This document shows positions 23,701 through 34,323 of a DNA stretch of 64,000 bases, piece by piece. Numbering within the stretch: the first letter of the stretch is position 1; the number at the start of each line of letters is the position of its first letter. Source of the DNA: Ilyonectria destructans (taxonomy: Eukaryota; Ascomycota; Sordariomycetes; Hypocreales; Nectriaceae); contig JAHEWK010000022.1 in the NCBI GenBank assembly GCA_020740775.1, positions 124,001 through 188,000 on the forward strand. The letters run 5' to 3'. The notes below the pieces were generated by a model. It ran no database searches and had not been told where the DNA came from. It was given only the letters and a program-made list of their open reading frames with translations. The position numbers and the translations under genes are program-made.

Positions 23701-24672
23701 CACCTCCAACATCTTGAGGAAGTGAGTGATCGCTGTGCGGATAGCGAGCGTTGAGCGATTATCGGCATAGTAGTCCCATGAGTACCCTGTTGCTCGGTCC
23801 GTGAAGATCCATACAGACGTATAGCCTGCATAGCCTGGGGTCATCGGATGGAAATCTAGGGCTATTCGTTCTCCTGGTTTTGCTTGCGCTGTTGCTTCTC
23901 GGGGTGCTCTGCGGATCGCTCGGCAAGCCTTCGCTACACCACATGCATCGCAGTCCACAGTCGTTATTCGTTCACGGCCTTCAGGCTCGTGCATCTTCAG
24001 CCTGACGCCCCTTGAGGCCGTTATAAGGCGACGCAGGGAGTCTGGGCCTGGATGGCCGAGTCGTCGGTGCCAAGTCATTGTGTCCCCTAGCATTGGCTTT
24101 CTCGGAGTCCATGTTGTAAAGCGAGACTTCTTCTGTGGCTTGTCTGCTGTCATTGCCGCCGTGTGCTCCACGACCCTTCTCCGAGCGTTTGGCGAGTCTA
24201 ACGCTCCATCTTTCCATTCTAAGACTTGTTGCCCTTGCTTCTCGTCGATAGTGCCTAAGAAGGACCCATCTGATCTCCGCAGACAGTTGTTACCTGGTCT
24301 AGTATCCCACCAAAGGTCTCGCTGTCTCAGCTTCGAGAATGAGACGAGGTTCGTGGTAAGGGATTTACACAGGGCAACGTCATAGAGAGTGAGCCTTATC
24401 GGCGAGCCATCGGCATCTGCTAGGGTAATAGTCGCTTCACCGTAACCGTCGATTGGCACTTGGGTAGTTCCTGACCAAAAGAAATCTCCTGGTTGGGCTG
24501 CTCGCAGGTTTTTCATTCGGCTTGTATCTCGGAAGATATGCAGGGTTGCTCCTGAGTCTAGGAGAACACAGTTTTGTAATGCGTAGTAGATGCCGGCTAC
24601 TAGTTCAGCGTTCGTCATGCAATCCCTGATGATTAGGGCTGCGTTCGCTGTACAGGTGCCGACAGGTCGTAG
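20757..24672 (-). CDS. pol: Copia 2 Pol polyprotein, frameshifted near its end
   Basis: The frame is open from the codon after the Gag TGA (24673-24675). Protease has LLDSGATLHI, with the catalytic D-S-G intact. Integrase has HRRLGHPG...CDACG, with acidic residues at ALDFHP, ECDNE and GGAERI. RT has FYVDDCVL. RNase H has SDASFAD, TEAELL and ECDNKQT. The main frame ends at 20962. Shifting by one base near 20988 restores the conserved tail (KLKHVDIHNHWLRQE...MLADGLTK) to a stop at 20757. There is thus a 1-nt frameshift after the last RNase H catalytic residue. In a copy with identical LTRs this is either a fresh mutation, an RT error or a sequencing error. Confidence 0.88.
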
Positions 24673-25863
24673 TCAGGCTGATTTCTCTAGCTTGATCTTT
24701 CTGATCCGTCCGACTAGGTCGTCTTCGTTCTCTTCTAGCCGCTTGTTGAACCTTTCGGTTACATGGGACCGCGGTTCGAACCAGTCAGGTCTGTTCTCTG
24801 GAAAGGCGTAGAAGCAACGTGATAGTGGATGGAGTTGACAGCATGCTGGGCACTTGGCTTCTTTATCCGATCCAATGCTCTGACGCCGTCTCTTCTTGGT
24901 GTTTGTTCGTCGAGCATTCGTCGAGCTATCGGCCTCTTCTTGTGTACCTCCTCCGCCGTGGAAGGCTCCCTGACTCACTCTTCCTCGCCGTGGGGTCTCC
25001 GGCCGTTTAGCGATCTCTCGGCGAATGTCTGCCATGACTGGGCCGACTGTTAAAGTACCTGCTCGGACTTGAGCTATCTGCATGACGCTGTATGCATCTG
25101 TCCAAGCCTGTAGGTGCGTTGACTGAAGAGCTGTTGTGAGGTCTCCAAGCCACTGATCGGGTTCTATTGCCTCTTGGAGGCCAACATCCTGAGCCTCGTT
25201 GATAGCATTCCGCCATCGCTTAAGCCAATCGGCTGCAGCAGTGTTGGTCTTGATCTTTCCTTGGAGTGGTTCTCCCAAGATCTCGCGGTATGCTCGGCGA
25301 GCCCTCTGCTTCCGCTGTTCGGTTGCTAGAGCAAACTCGTCATAGATTGACTGAATCCACTCAGGCAAACTGGTCTCTGGCTTGCAGTGATGCCGAGAGA
25401 GGGGTTCATCAAGCGTCTCAAGGACCCAGTTCCTTACGTTCTTTGTTCTGGTTTGGAATTCCTTGTGGCGCTTATTGCGGTGTTCGTAGTTGGCCCATAA
25501 GGCGTTGTACACTCGGAGACCCTTCTCGGGCAGCTCGCTGACATCTTGAGCCTTTAGCGTCATGTCGTCTTCATCACCAAGAGTGGGGTCTTCATCATCG
25601 GTCACGGCCGTAATGGTCTCGGTGTGATCGCTAGAGACTTGTGATTGCTCGGCGAGCCTTGAGCGAGTGATTAACGCTGGCTTCTTCTTGAATTGAGTGA
25701 TATCCGGTGGAATTGGGGCCTTTGAGATCAGCTCCGGTTTGTTCTTCTTCTCAGGGTCAAGATAGTCCCAGAGGTCTTCGTTCATAGCTGTAGTCTTCAG
25801 GGTCTTGAACCACGTGATCCAATCCTCGTCTGTGACTAGCTCGATGCTTGTGGCGGTCGCCAT
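24673..25863 (-). CDS. gag: Copia 2 Gag
   Basis: ATG at 25863, 396 residues, ending at TGA 24673-24675. It carries a C-terminal zinc knuckle CPACCQLHPLSRC, the same C-x2-C-x3-H-x4-C spacing as the Gag at 6587. The stop context is GCC TGA CTA, and Pol follows in the same frame. UGA CUA is the well-known leaky stop context, so Gag-Pol would be made by read-through. An acidic and basic linker surrounds the knuckle. The two Gags clearly differ in sequence, so these are related but separate families. Confidence 0.9.
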   Translation of the reverse strand: MATATSIELVTDEDWITWFKTLKTTAMNEDLWDYLDPEKKNKPELISKAPIPPDITQFKKKPALITRSRLAEQSQVSSDHTETITAVTDDEDPTLGDEDDMTLKAQDVSELPEKGLRVYNALWANYEHRNKRHKEFQTRTKNVRNWVLETLDEPLSRHHCKPETSLPEWIQSIYDEFALATEQRKQRARRAYREILGEPLQGKIKTNTAAADWLKRWRNAINEAQDVGLQEAIEPDQWLGDLTTALQSTHLQAWTDAYSVMQIAQVRAGTLTVGPVMADIRREIAKRPETPRRGRVSQGAFHGGGGTQEEADSSTNARRTNTKKRRRQSIGSDKEAKCPACCQLHPLSRCFYAFPENRPDWFEPRSHVTERFNKRLEENEDDLVGRIRKIKLEKSA

Positions 25864-25941
25864 GCTTTCGGCGACTGCTCGTCGGGCGCTCGTGGACAGC
25901 CTGCTGCCTAAAGCGGTAATTGCTGGTAGATATGATTGCGT

Positions 25942-25955
25942 ATGAGACTCTTAAT
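25942..25955 (-). promoter_or_regulatory. Copia 2 primer-binding site, tRNA-Lys(CUU) half
   Basis: On the minus strand, ATTAAGAGTCTCAT directly follows the 5' LTR end. It is complementary to the tRNA-Lys(CUU) anticodon arm up to U39, as in Copia 1. Confidence 0.6.
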
Positions 25956-26169
25956 TGTTGCATTTAGGCAGCATGCATAGCATCTTAGTCATTGAGAGCC
26001 CACATGTGTGTGTGTTGTGCATATCGTCATCTAGGCTGACCCCGCAGCAGTCAGGGGTATTATATGCGCCGTTGACCGCCTTCCTATTCGGGCTGTGCTC
26101 GGCGTGGTCACTCACGTGACCGAGGTCACCTGATCATGTGCATGACTGTGCGCACGATCTATTCTAACA
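25956..26169 (-). repeat. Copia 2 5' LTR
   Basis: Element 5' LTR on the minus strand, 214 bp, TG...CA ends, flanked on its outer side by AATTT. Matches 20499-20712 throughout. Confidence 0.95.
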
Positions 26170-26205
26170 AATTTTCCTTCTGTTTCTTCCTCTCAATACC
26201 GCAAA

Positions 26206-28774
26206 ATGCCGATGGATATTGCGACCCGGGCCTTGGTGGTCACTTTGAAAGCTCCGGCTGGCGCAGCTAAGACCACTCTCGAGATCCACGGTATAACAGG
26301 AATCCCTATACGGACTGTCAATAATATCTATGTCCGGGCTATTGAACGAGGCTTTGAACCTAATGAGAGACCTCTTCGCCTTCGAAATGAGTGGCTAGAA
26401 GATGCCCCTCGGTCCGGCCGGCCGCGCAAGCGTACACAAGAGACCCAAGACCTGATTATCGCAAAGGTTAGCCGAGATCGCTATGGAAGGGAGAAATCAG
26501 CAGCTGATATCGCGGGCAAGCTTAGCTTGCAGGGTATCGATATCTCCAAAACGACAGTCACAACGATCCTCAAGGCAGCTGGCTTCCGGAAGACCAAGCC
26601 GACGAGGAAGCCTGGGTTGACGAAGAAGATGAAGAAGGAACGCCTTGACTGGTGTATTGCTCATCAAGATTGGACCCCTGAAGATTGGAAGAATGTGATT
26701 TGGTCTGATGAGACTTCGATAATCTTACTTCACCGCTGAGGAGGTTATCGTATCTGGAGGAGAGCTGACGAAAGGTTCCTTCGTAGCTGCATTCGGGAGA
26801 GGTGGAAGGGAGCTAGTGAGTTTATGTTCTGGGGCGCTTTTACATATGAAAGGAAGGGCCCCTTTCATTGCTGGGCGCCAGAGACTGCAAAGGAGAAGAA
26901 AGCAGCTACTGAGGCGGTTGAGATACTTAACAAAGAGCTTGAACCTCTTATGCGAGAACAGTGGGAGCTGAATAACGGGATGAGAAGACTAGGGCTTCGT
27001 AACCTACCTGGTAAGAAGCCTGAATAGAAGTGGAAGAAGGAAAATGGCAAATTGACTCGAAGCTCGAAAGGGGGTATTGACTGGTGGCGATATCAGCAGA
27101 CGATACTGATTCTGAAGATGCTTCCTTTTGCAAAGGAATGTACGAAAGAGAGGCCCGGGACGATCGTTCAAGAAGATAAGGCGCCAGCACATAACCACCA
27201 TATCCAACAACGGATATATGACCTTCACAATGCAGCGCTCTCAACAAGACAAGCCTAACCAAGACAAGACAAGCCAAGTCAAGTCAAGCCAAGTCAAGAT
27301 GACCGTCTTATCAATCAAGACGGCTTTTTTAGCTGGCTTGACTTGTCTTGATACTGGCTTGGTAAGCAGGGACCCTATGGTGGTCATAGCCACGGTGGCT
27401 TGGATGGTAAAATCCTGCTGGCACGGCCAAAAGTTAGCCCCGAGCACCACGCTCATCACCGTCAAGATGTCCGATATTGACGATACCTCTTCGGTGACCG
27501 CCCTCTCGGAAGCAGTTACCGAGACGGCCGGCCAGCCCTCGACCCTGAACACGAGATCCGCTGCAGTCGGAAGCGACGCGTTTGCTACTTTTCGCGGGGT
27601 ATAGGGTAGGGAGGGATACTTCGAGCAATTGCTCCCACATGAGCAACAAGAACAGATGCCGATTTTTCTGTAGAATGGAAGAAATGCAGACAAAAAATTA
27701 GTCCCTCTAGATTTCTGTCGCCGAGGGCTTTCTATCGGTGCTAGTTTTTGTATGATCAGACCAATATTTCCGGCTTGGGTCTCATGTCCATCTCACATCC
27801 TGAATAATGTCTGTCCCGTATCAAACAACCGCCATTTGAAGGTGAAAGATCCGGGAAGACTTTGTCCGGATCCAAACCCAGGCGAAGAAAGAGGTCCCAA
27901 CCGAATGATATCACTCTCCAAGTCTACTAGATAAGTCAAATTGTTGTCTGCACGCACGGCCCTTAAGGAATGAATTGATCTTCTCTCCAGCTACAGAAGG
28001 AGCGGAAGCCTAGGTCTTATATAGACCTAGCTGACAGGGGTCGTAATGACCACAGAACCTTCTAGAGACAAATAGGTAGTTTCCTCCAACACAAATGTAT
28101 TGACCAGTACGGTATTCATCGTTTTCCCAGGTTCATCCATCGCTTTTTGTCACAGGGACCTGTACCCAAGCCCAAATTACCATTGAACCCAGGCACCAGC
28201 TACCTGCATCGCGATTGGTCGTTCTATCGAGTCTTGGTTTTCGATAGATATCGAATCTACGGAAGGCACATTCGATTCGATACGAATCTGCGGGAGATGC
28301 GTTCGATTCGTAAGATGTCCATCCCTGCTCACGATGGCCGGCCTGCTTACTAACACGTCTTGAATAGGCTTGACAAGATATCAAGTCAAGCCAAGTCAAG
28401 TCAAGACAGACCGCTAAGTTATCAAGACAAGACAAGCCAGAGCTCTGGCTTGTCTTGTCTTGACTTGTTGAGAGCGCTGTCACAATGTCCGGCGGCTTCT
28501 TTGGTGCGGGAATTCGCCAGATCTTAATGCGATCGAGCCTGCCTGGTCATATCTAAAGAGGGCAACTACAAAGAAAGGAGCCCCAAAGACTCGGCAGGAA
28601 GCTATTCAGGCTTGGGAGAAGGCTTGGAATGAGCTTCCGCAAGCAAAGATCCAAGCTTGGATAGAGAGAATCCCCTCACATATCCGTAGAATCATTGAGC
28701 TTGAAGGAGGAAACGAGTACAAAGAAGGCAGGGATATTCCTCATAGAAAATGGTCGCAGATTTGCTTTTTCTGA
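26206..28774 (+). pseudogene. Tc1/mariner transposase, broken
   Basis: The ATG at 26206 lies shortly after the Copia 2 insertion. The frame runs 26206-27232 and resumes at 28488-28774 once the hAT insertion and one TSD copy are removed. That is 438 codons in a single frame. Visible are a helix-turn-helix N-terminus (DAPRSGRPRKRT), and the catalytic triad at WSDETS, VQEDKAPAHN and NSPDLNAIEPAW, a D, D, E arrangement as in Tc1. Two nonsense codons interrupt it: TGA at 26737 and TAG at 27025. It has therefore lost function three ways. The nonsense codons could come from C-to-T changes, but I cannot show this without a reference copy. Confidence 0.88.
27233..28479. mobile_element. Deleted hAT (MITE-like) element
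   Basis: TIRs CAGCGCTCTCAACAAG at 27233 and the reverse complement ending at 28479, flanked by TCACAATG at 27225-27232 and 28480-28487. This is a perfect 8-bp hAT target duplication. The ends hold many CAAGTCAAG/CAAGACAAG repeats (27240-27300 and 28375-28470), typical of hAT subterminal transposase-binding motifs. A short frame at about 27463-27603 (starting MSDIDDTSSVTALSE) may be the surviving start of the parent transposase. No catalytic domain remains. Confidence 0.88.
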
Positions 28775-28823
28775 TTTGTGGCGTTTTTAGTGTGGGCAAG
28801 GACTTTTTGGCCCTGCCTCCGTA

Positions 28824-29690
28824 CTGCTTCCGAGGAAAGCCAGGTCCACTTCTTGCCATCGTCCAAATGTGTCTCAGGACAAAGGCAGACCCAGTACCCA
28901 TTTACACCGACGGAAGCGGTATCAACGGTCATGTTGGGGCCGGATATGACGCAACCACAGGAGCACGAGCCGGCCCACAAATAGAGCCCGATACACTACG
29001 GATACTAATGGCAACCACAAAACTCACCATCCGCCAAGCAATGCAAGGTGAATGGAAGATGGCATGGGACACTGCCAAGCATGGCAGAGAGCTGTACAAG
29101 CTCGGGGTACGACCAGGAAACGCGACACTCGACAAGCATAAAGGGATGCATAGGGCCCTTAGCTCTGTGATTACCCAGATGCGCACCGGCAAGATCGGCC
29201 TCCGCGCCTACCTAAGCGCCGTCAACAAAGCCGACACCGACCAATGCCAGTGCGACCGAGGACCACAAACAGTACGACATATCCTGCTCGAGTGCAGGAA
29301 CTGGATAGAGGAACGACAAGAGATGTGGGCAGGCAAGCAGCCATGTGTGGACATCAAGAGCATTCTCTGTAAATCGTCAATGGCAGTACAAGCAGCAAAG
29401 ATGCTACTCAGGGCGGGCTTGCTCGAGCAGTATCCAGGTGACCCGACGTTCCCAGCCCAATTTGTCGCTATAAAGAACTGTTAGCTACTATGAGTCAACA
29501 TGATGCCATATGAGGCCCTGCCATTCTCTCTGACTTTAGAGGAGAAATTTCCAGCAGCTGAATACATGGGACGCGTTGAAACAGCGGATCCGGTTAAGGA
29601 AGCGTTGTATGAAGATAGCGCTGCCCTGGCGCTTGTCCCCCCGGGCGAAATAAATTCCATGGCATTCCGTCGTCACACACTCTACTTAAG
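28824..29690 (+). mobile_element. LINE 3' fragment (RNase H / C-terminal)
   Basis: Downstream of the Tc1 TIR the plus frame reads [16 protein letters not shown], the start of a fungal LINE RNase H domain. It soon jumps to the C-terminal region ([38 protein letters not shown]) and ends at 29484. The middle of RNase H, with its later catalytic residues, is missing. The 3' tail CCGGGCGAAATAAATTCC at about 29640 matches the scrap at the left edge of the window. This is a dead copy truncated by the Tc1 insertion or earlier. Confidence 0.75.
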
Positions 29691-29724
29691 AATATAAGCC
29701 TTTTCTAGAAGGCTATTAACCTGA

Positions 29725-30937
29725 CTATATCCCATTACTAGTTTCTAACCGCTCTGCATACATCTCAACGCTCGAAGCTAAGATCCCTTGCTCACTCCCC
29801 GCATCTGATACTTCGAGTTCGACTCTATCCATTCTAGTGATCCCCATAGCGGACATGTTGTACGATGAGCCGTTGACATTGCAGTCTGCCCCTGTCTTCT
29901 GGTTTGTGGAGTGCTTCGAACCTGTCGTAGAAGTCGATAGGCCCAATCGCTTGAGAATCTTCTCAAGGGGCCTCTTGAGCGTAGGGATACACGATGCTAT
30001 GATGCTTGTACGATAAATCTGTCAGCTAATTTACCAAACCTCGTACATGGAAGCCAAGGGCACATTTACCTTAAGTACAGCTCCACTACACTCCATATTG
30101 CAATTCCCATGCCCTGCCATAACGTGTCTCCGTTCACGCCGTATGACTTGGCTTGCATTGTCTTGATAAGGCTCCCTATGCTGGCAACCAATCCTAACGC
30201 CATGACGACTCCAAGCACGGCTTTTTCTCTCAGCCGCAAACTCACCAGCTTCAAGATGAATATGAGAGGCATAAACGCTAAGATGAAGTCTGTCACGATA
30301 GTGAGGGATGATAACACATAAATGCTAACCTGCAAACCCTCGTTTGGGATGCAGGTTGCACCAGCGATTGCTTTGTCCCAAAAGGCTGCTAGCGGTCGGC
30401 AGACGGAGAACTGAACGCCCGTTATCGTGAAGGAAATGAGGAGGAGGACGGCGATCATGAGGTAGAGGAACATGCGCCATGGCCGCGAGTCTCGGTCGAT
30501 CCGCAGCAGTAATAGGGCGATGGATATCTTCGCCATCGACATTGCCCAGTTCCATAAAGGCTGCTGTATGAAAAAGAGTTTCGTCGCTTCTCTAGATTGC
30601 TCTGCCGATAAATAGTAGTTGTGTCGACCTAATCCGCTTTGTACGGCAAGGAGCATGATAATCCAAGTACTCGTGGCAAGAGCCTGGCCAAGCAGACATG
30701 ATCAGCCCGTGGCTAAAGATACCGAAGGGAGGGCTTGCAGGCAGGGGAGCGTACCATAGACATAATAATAGCATAATCGTCCCACCATAACCGAAAAGCC
30801 GGTTTCAGACGAGAATAGATTCTTCCGCCTACGAGGATCAAGGCGATGAGCTGGAGGGTGGACGAGACAGTGACCATCTTCCACCCCTGGTTCTCGTCAG
30901 GTCTCCCCGGAGGAGGAAGACCCTCGACGGCACTCAT
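29725..30937 (-). CDS. PTH11-like rhodopsin-domain membrane protein
   Basis: Exons 30937-30755, 30683-30070 and 30004-29725 join in phase through introns 30684-30754 and 30005-30069, giving 358 residues. Seven membrane segments are visible. Family marks are FRLWWDDYAIIMSM after helix 1, MSMAKISIALLLLRI in helix 3, VCRPLAAFWD with its Cys, ATCIPNEGLQ, and VVELYLSIIASCIPTLKRP at the end of helix 7. A Ser/Asn-rich cytoplasmic tail of about 80 residues follows. PTH11-like proteins are putative plasma-membrane receptors of filamentous ascomycetes. The ligand cannot be inferred. This domain is the same type as the N-terminal half of the fusion at 12259-14642, but stands alone. Confidence 0.85.
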
Positions 30938-32304
30938 ACTGACGCAAAAAGGACTTCAGCTGGCAGTTAAAGCAGTTCGAGATAAAGGGATCAAGAGGTA
31001 CGGGGTTCTGCTCTGGGTAGGATGAGTTCAAGGAATCAGCGTTGCCATTGTAGCACGCATTCTGGGCTTCGAGGCACGGATGGAAGTTTGATCCCGAGAG
31101 GTGTGTATGCCTCTGAGATGTTCGAGGGTCCTTAGGGGTGGAAGAAGGGAAGGGGGGAGATGGAAGATGACCAATTTGTCGATGGCACGGTATAGCTTGG
31201 GGAAGAGGGAGGAGAGGCCAAGGGAAGATGGAGACTCAATCATAGGTAGGGTCCCTGCCATCCACAAATCACGGACAAGGCCGAGCTCTTTAGGAGCCCT
31301 TAAAACAGAGGAATGAAGAAGTAGAAGAAGAGCAAAGCAATATGCCCTTGGTAAAAGCAAAAAGCATAAACTTGTGCTTGTGACAACAAACAACAAGCCT
31401 CTGCCCAGAGACTCGGTATTCTCCGTTGCTTGTGCTTCCCTCCCCGAGCGTCTCCTCCAATCACCAGCTCCGCGGGTCAATAGCTCAAACCTTACATCGT
31501 CTGTCCACTCTCCATCATTCATTCAGACTATCCTTGCTAGGGACGGGCTGGAAAATGAAAATTGAGGTTTGAGTTGGGGGCGCACCCTACTAGGGGGTCT
31601 CGTCATTTCACTTCCGCTCAACCCCCCGTTCGTCCCTCACGGGGGGGTCATTGACTAGCCGAAAAGTCGGCGACTCCCCAAGCTAAGAAAAGTACCTAGA
31701 AAATAGGTGTGCACGCTAGTTAAGCTATGTACCTACGTTTAATCACATAACTCTTTTACCTTCTGTTGCAGGATGACCCTGTATTACGAAACCTCTGATA
31801 GATCGATATCATGACCTTAGTGTCACGAGCTGCGCGGATTTCCCAATAAGCGCATACAAATCATAGTATGAAAGAGCCTTGATTTCTAACAGAGCAAAGG
31901 GCGGTCTGCCGCCGTCTAGTACGTTGGAGCGGAGCCCCTATAGTGGGTCTGCGCGGACCAATCATTCCCAGCACCTTGCAACACTTAGTCAGAAGGGTGT
32001 CAGAAAAACCCCTCTCTGACCGGCCCGGTCGGTCAGAGCACAAGCAATAATTAACATCATCATCACTGCCTTGAACACTATCCATTTGATCAATTTGACC
32101 GTAACGGATCCAACACCTTCAACAACGTATGCTCACCTCAGCGCTATGACGCAACTGCAACACCAACCCCGCATCACCACACCCTGCAATTGATTCAGCC
32201 GAAGGCTGACTCTACATGAATCCATAAGTTTTCCCAATAATGAGGGTGCCTTCCGTTAGGAAGGTCTTTCTTATTCGCGCCCGACCCTTCACACCCTGAG
32301 TCCC
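30938..32304. other. intergenic, no gene seen
   Basis: GC-poor and GC-rich patches including a CCCCCC/GGGGGG inverted pair near 31620-31650. A 164-codon minus frame at 31028-31522 is low-complexity and has no domain signature, so I do not call it a gene. Confidence 0.45.
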
Positions 32305-32602
32305 CGTGCCTTTCGGTACGAAAGGTCTTCTTAAGCTCTGGGATTTTTCACCCCCGAAATTTGGCCCCCCCCCCTGCAAAATTACCCGATTCGGAAGCGC
32401 AACTGCACCTCCTGTTGGTCCAATCTTCTCTTCCTCATTTGGCAATGCGCACATGTGAATTCTCATTCGCTCTCTGAGAGTAAGCGCAACTGCATCTCCT
32501 GTTGGTCCGGATTAACCCCATCCGAATGCCCCCAAGAGGTGCCAATCGGATTAACCCCATCCGAATGCCCCCAAGAGGTGCCAATCTTCTCTTCCTCATT
32601 GA
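32305..32602 (+). repeat. Helitron-associated terminal repeat block, left copy
   Basis: A hairpin CCTTTCGGTACGAAAGG, a C-run, and one-plus copies of the 122-bp unit (GGCAATGCGCACATGTG ... CCGGATTAACCCCATCCG). The same block in the same orientation lies at 41515-41890 in the centre of the palindrome. The left Helitron is thus bracketed by direct copies of it. The right Helitron lacks it at its outer end. Confidence 0.7.
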
Positions 32603-33516
32603 ACAGGGGAAGGCGCACGTCCGCCGGGGGACGTTGGAAGTTGGAAGCTGGGCGTGATGGGCAAGTTGGCGGCTCCCTTGCGCTGAGTAGCCTTTCGGTA
32701 CGAAGCTTGCAACAAGAGCCTGTATGGCTGTTTTACTAGTGGGTTGCTGCACGTGTTGAGAAGAGGGCGCGGTTTTAAGTGGTCGGCTCTGGGTGGGTGG
32801 ATGAAGAGACTTGGCCAATAGGGCGCGTGTGTGTGTTACCTTTATTTTGCGTAGCCAATAAGATGTACGCAGCAGGCTTTGAGGAGCAATTCTGAGTGGC
32901 ACGATTTGAAGAGCTTAATGCGGAAGTAAGAGACCTAGCCAATAGGGTGAGGGTGAATAATTGAGACAGGGATCAGGGGACTGAGACTACCAGAGATCAA
33001 TCAGTTGCAATACCAGAGAGGGAAAATTGTCAATTTGAGTATAAGAAGCTGCCATGCCAAGATGTCCTGGTGTTGAGATCATTGGCATGCAAATGCACAA
33101 AACAAAGAAGAAACACATCTGATATTTATGATCGATCAAATGATATAGTATATACAATGCACAGATTGATACGACTTGGTAAAGATACTGTATTTCGTTG
33201 CGCAGAGAGGATGTGGCATCGCCGATCTCCATCCAACATTTTTAGCCGAGAACTACTATCCCTGCCGATGTGGATACTTGCACAATTGAATTGACCAATT
33301 AACGTAGATGGTGAACAGATTAGCTTTTTCCATGAGTACAAAGGATTTGGCCAAAACGTCAGCACATGTCGCCGATCGCAGTAAAACACCTTGAGGTAAG
33401 AACCTTGATCCCTGCCAAGTGGATACTTGCACAGCGGAATTGATCAATCAACGTAGCTGTTGAACAGAATTGCTTCTTCCACGATTACAAAGGATTGACT
33501 AAGATATTAACGCATG

Positions 33517-33535
33517 AAAAAAAAAAAAAAAAAAA
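33517..33535 (+). repeat. Poly-A tract in Helitron 5' region
   Basis: 19 consecutive A. The right Helitron has 19 T at 50029-50047. The same length on both copies is notable for a mononucleotide run, which normally drifts quickly. Confidence 0.9.
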
Positions 33536-33635
33536 CAGGTATGAGAGCTGAGCACTATATGATAGGTAGATGAAATAACGTGGTGTGTATTATGTCAATC
33601 ACATAAGCGTCCATCGATGTTACCATATACAACGA

Positions 33636-34010
33636 AAGAGGGTGAAGGGATATTTTGATCTATTGGTATATCAATACTGCAGCGACCATATGAATAAGAG
33701 GGTGGAGGAGTATGATGCCGTATTGGTATACCGGTGTAATGGCATTCCGACTAGATATGGGATGAATAATCAAGCCTGATGTTATTAATGTTATGAGAAT
33801 AAGAGGTGGGGGAGTATGATGCTCTACTGGTATACCGGTGTGATGATGCTCCGAGTGGATAATGGAATGAATAATCAAGCCCGAAGTTAATCATCACGAA
33901 AGTAAGAGGGTGGTGGGATATGATGCTCTATTGGTATACCGGCGTGATGATGCTCCGAGTAGATGACGGGATGAATAATCAAGTCCGATATTGGGATGAA
34001 ATTGGAAGAG
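33636..34010 (+). repeat. Degenerate tandem repeat upstream of Helitron gene
   Basis: About four copies of a unit with AAGAGGGTGG..GTATGATGC and TATTGGTATACCGGTGTGATG start near 33635, 33696, 33801 and 33905. The later spacing is about 104 bp. Mirror copy at 49534-49915. GGTATACC within each unit is palindromic. It may serve as upstream control DNA of the Rep/helicase gene. Confidence 0.75.
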
Positions 34011-34323
34011 TAAAGAAGACCATGGTAGGATAGACCTATCATTTATTGGTAGGTGGGTCAAGACAATGACGATGGTCGATATTATCATATAGTTTGATAG
34101 GTATAATAGAGATAAAGATGACGTGGGAGTATCGGGATAGAATCGGACGAAGAGCAGAGTAGGACAGGTTGGTGTGGGAGAATCGAACTCTGCCCCAGAA
34201 TGTACCGATCACAAAACAGCATTGTGAATGGCATCAACCTTTATCGTTCATATTTATAATACTATTTGGCTTAATACACATGATTACACACCCTAAGAAT
34301 ATTCGTACATACAATATCTTGTA

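Larger units (their letters stand above)
20499..26169 (-). mobile_element. Copia LTR retrotransposon 2, young insertion
   Basis: Two 214-bp LTRs (20499-20712 and 25956-26169) appear identical. AATTT duplications lie at 20494-20498 and 26170-26174, directly outside the element. It is inserted in the 5' untranslated part of the Tc1 element. Gag, protease, integrase, RT and RNase H are read on the minus strand. A GAAGGGGCG purine tract precedes the 3' LTR. The LTR identity indicates a recent insertion. Confidence 0.95.
20387..28823 (+). mobile_element. Tc1/mariner element carrying two nested insertions
   Basis: TIRs begin TACGGAGGCAGGGCCAAAAA at 20387, with the reverse complement ending at 28823. 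TA is the duplicated target. The inner TIR half (ACTAAAAAC.CCACAA type) also matches. The native element would be about 1.5 kb, because a Copia element (20499-26169) and a deleted hAT element (27233-28479) sit inside it. Its transposase frame is read on the plus strand and is broken by both stops and insertion. Confidence 0.9.

Noticed and set aside
31028..31522. 164-codon minus-strand frame
   Set aside because: Low-complexity residues, no domain, no supporting splice or neighbour context.
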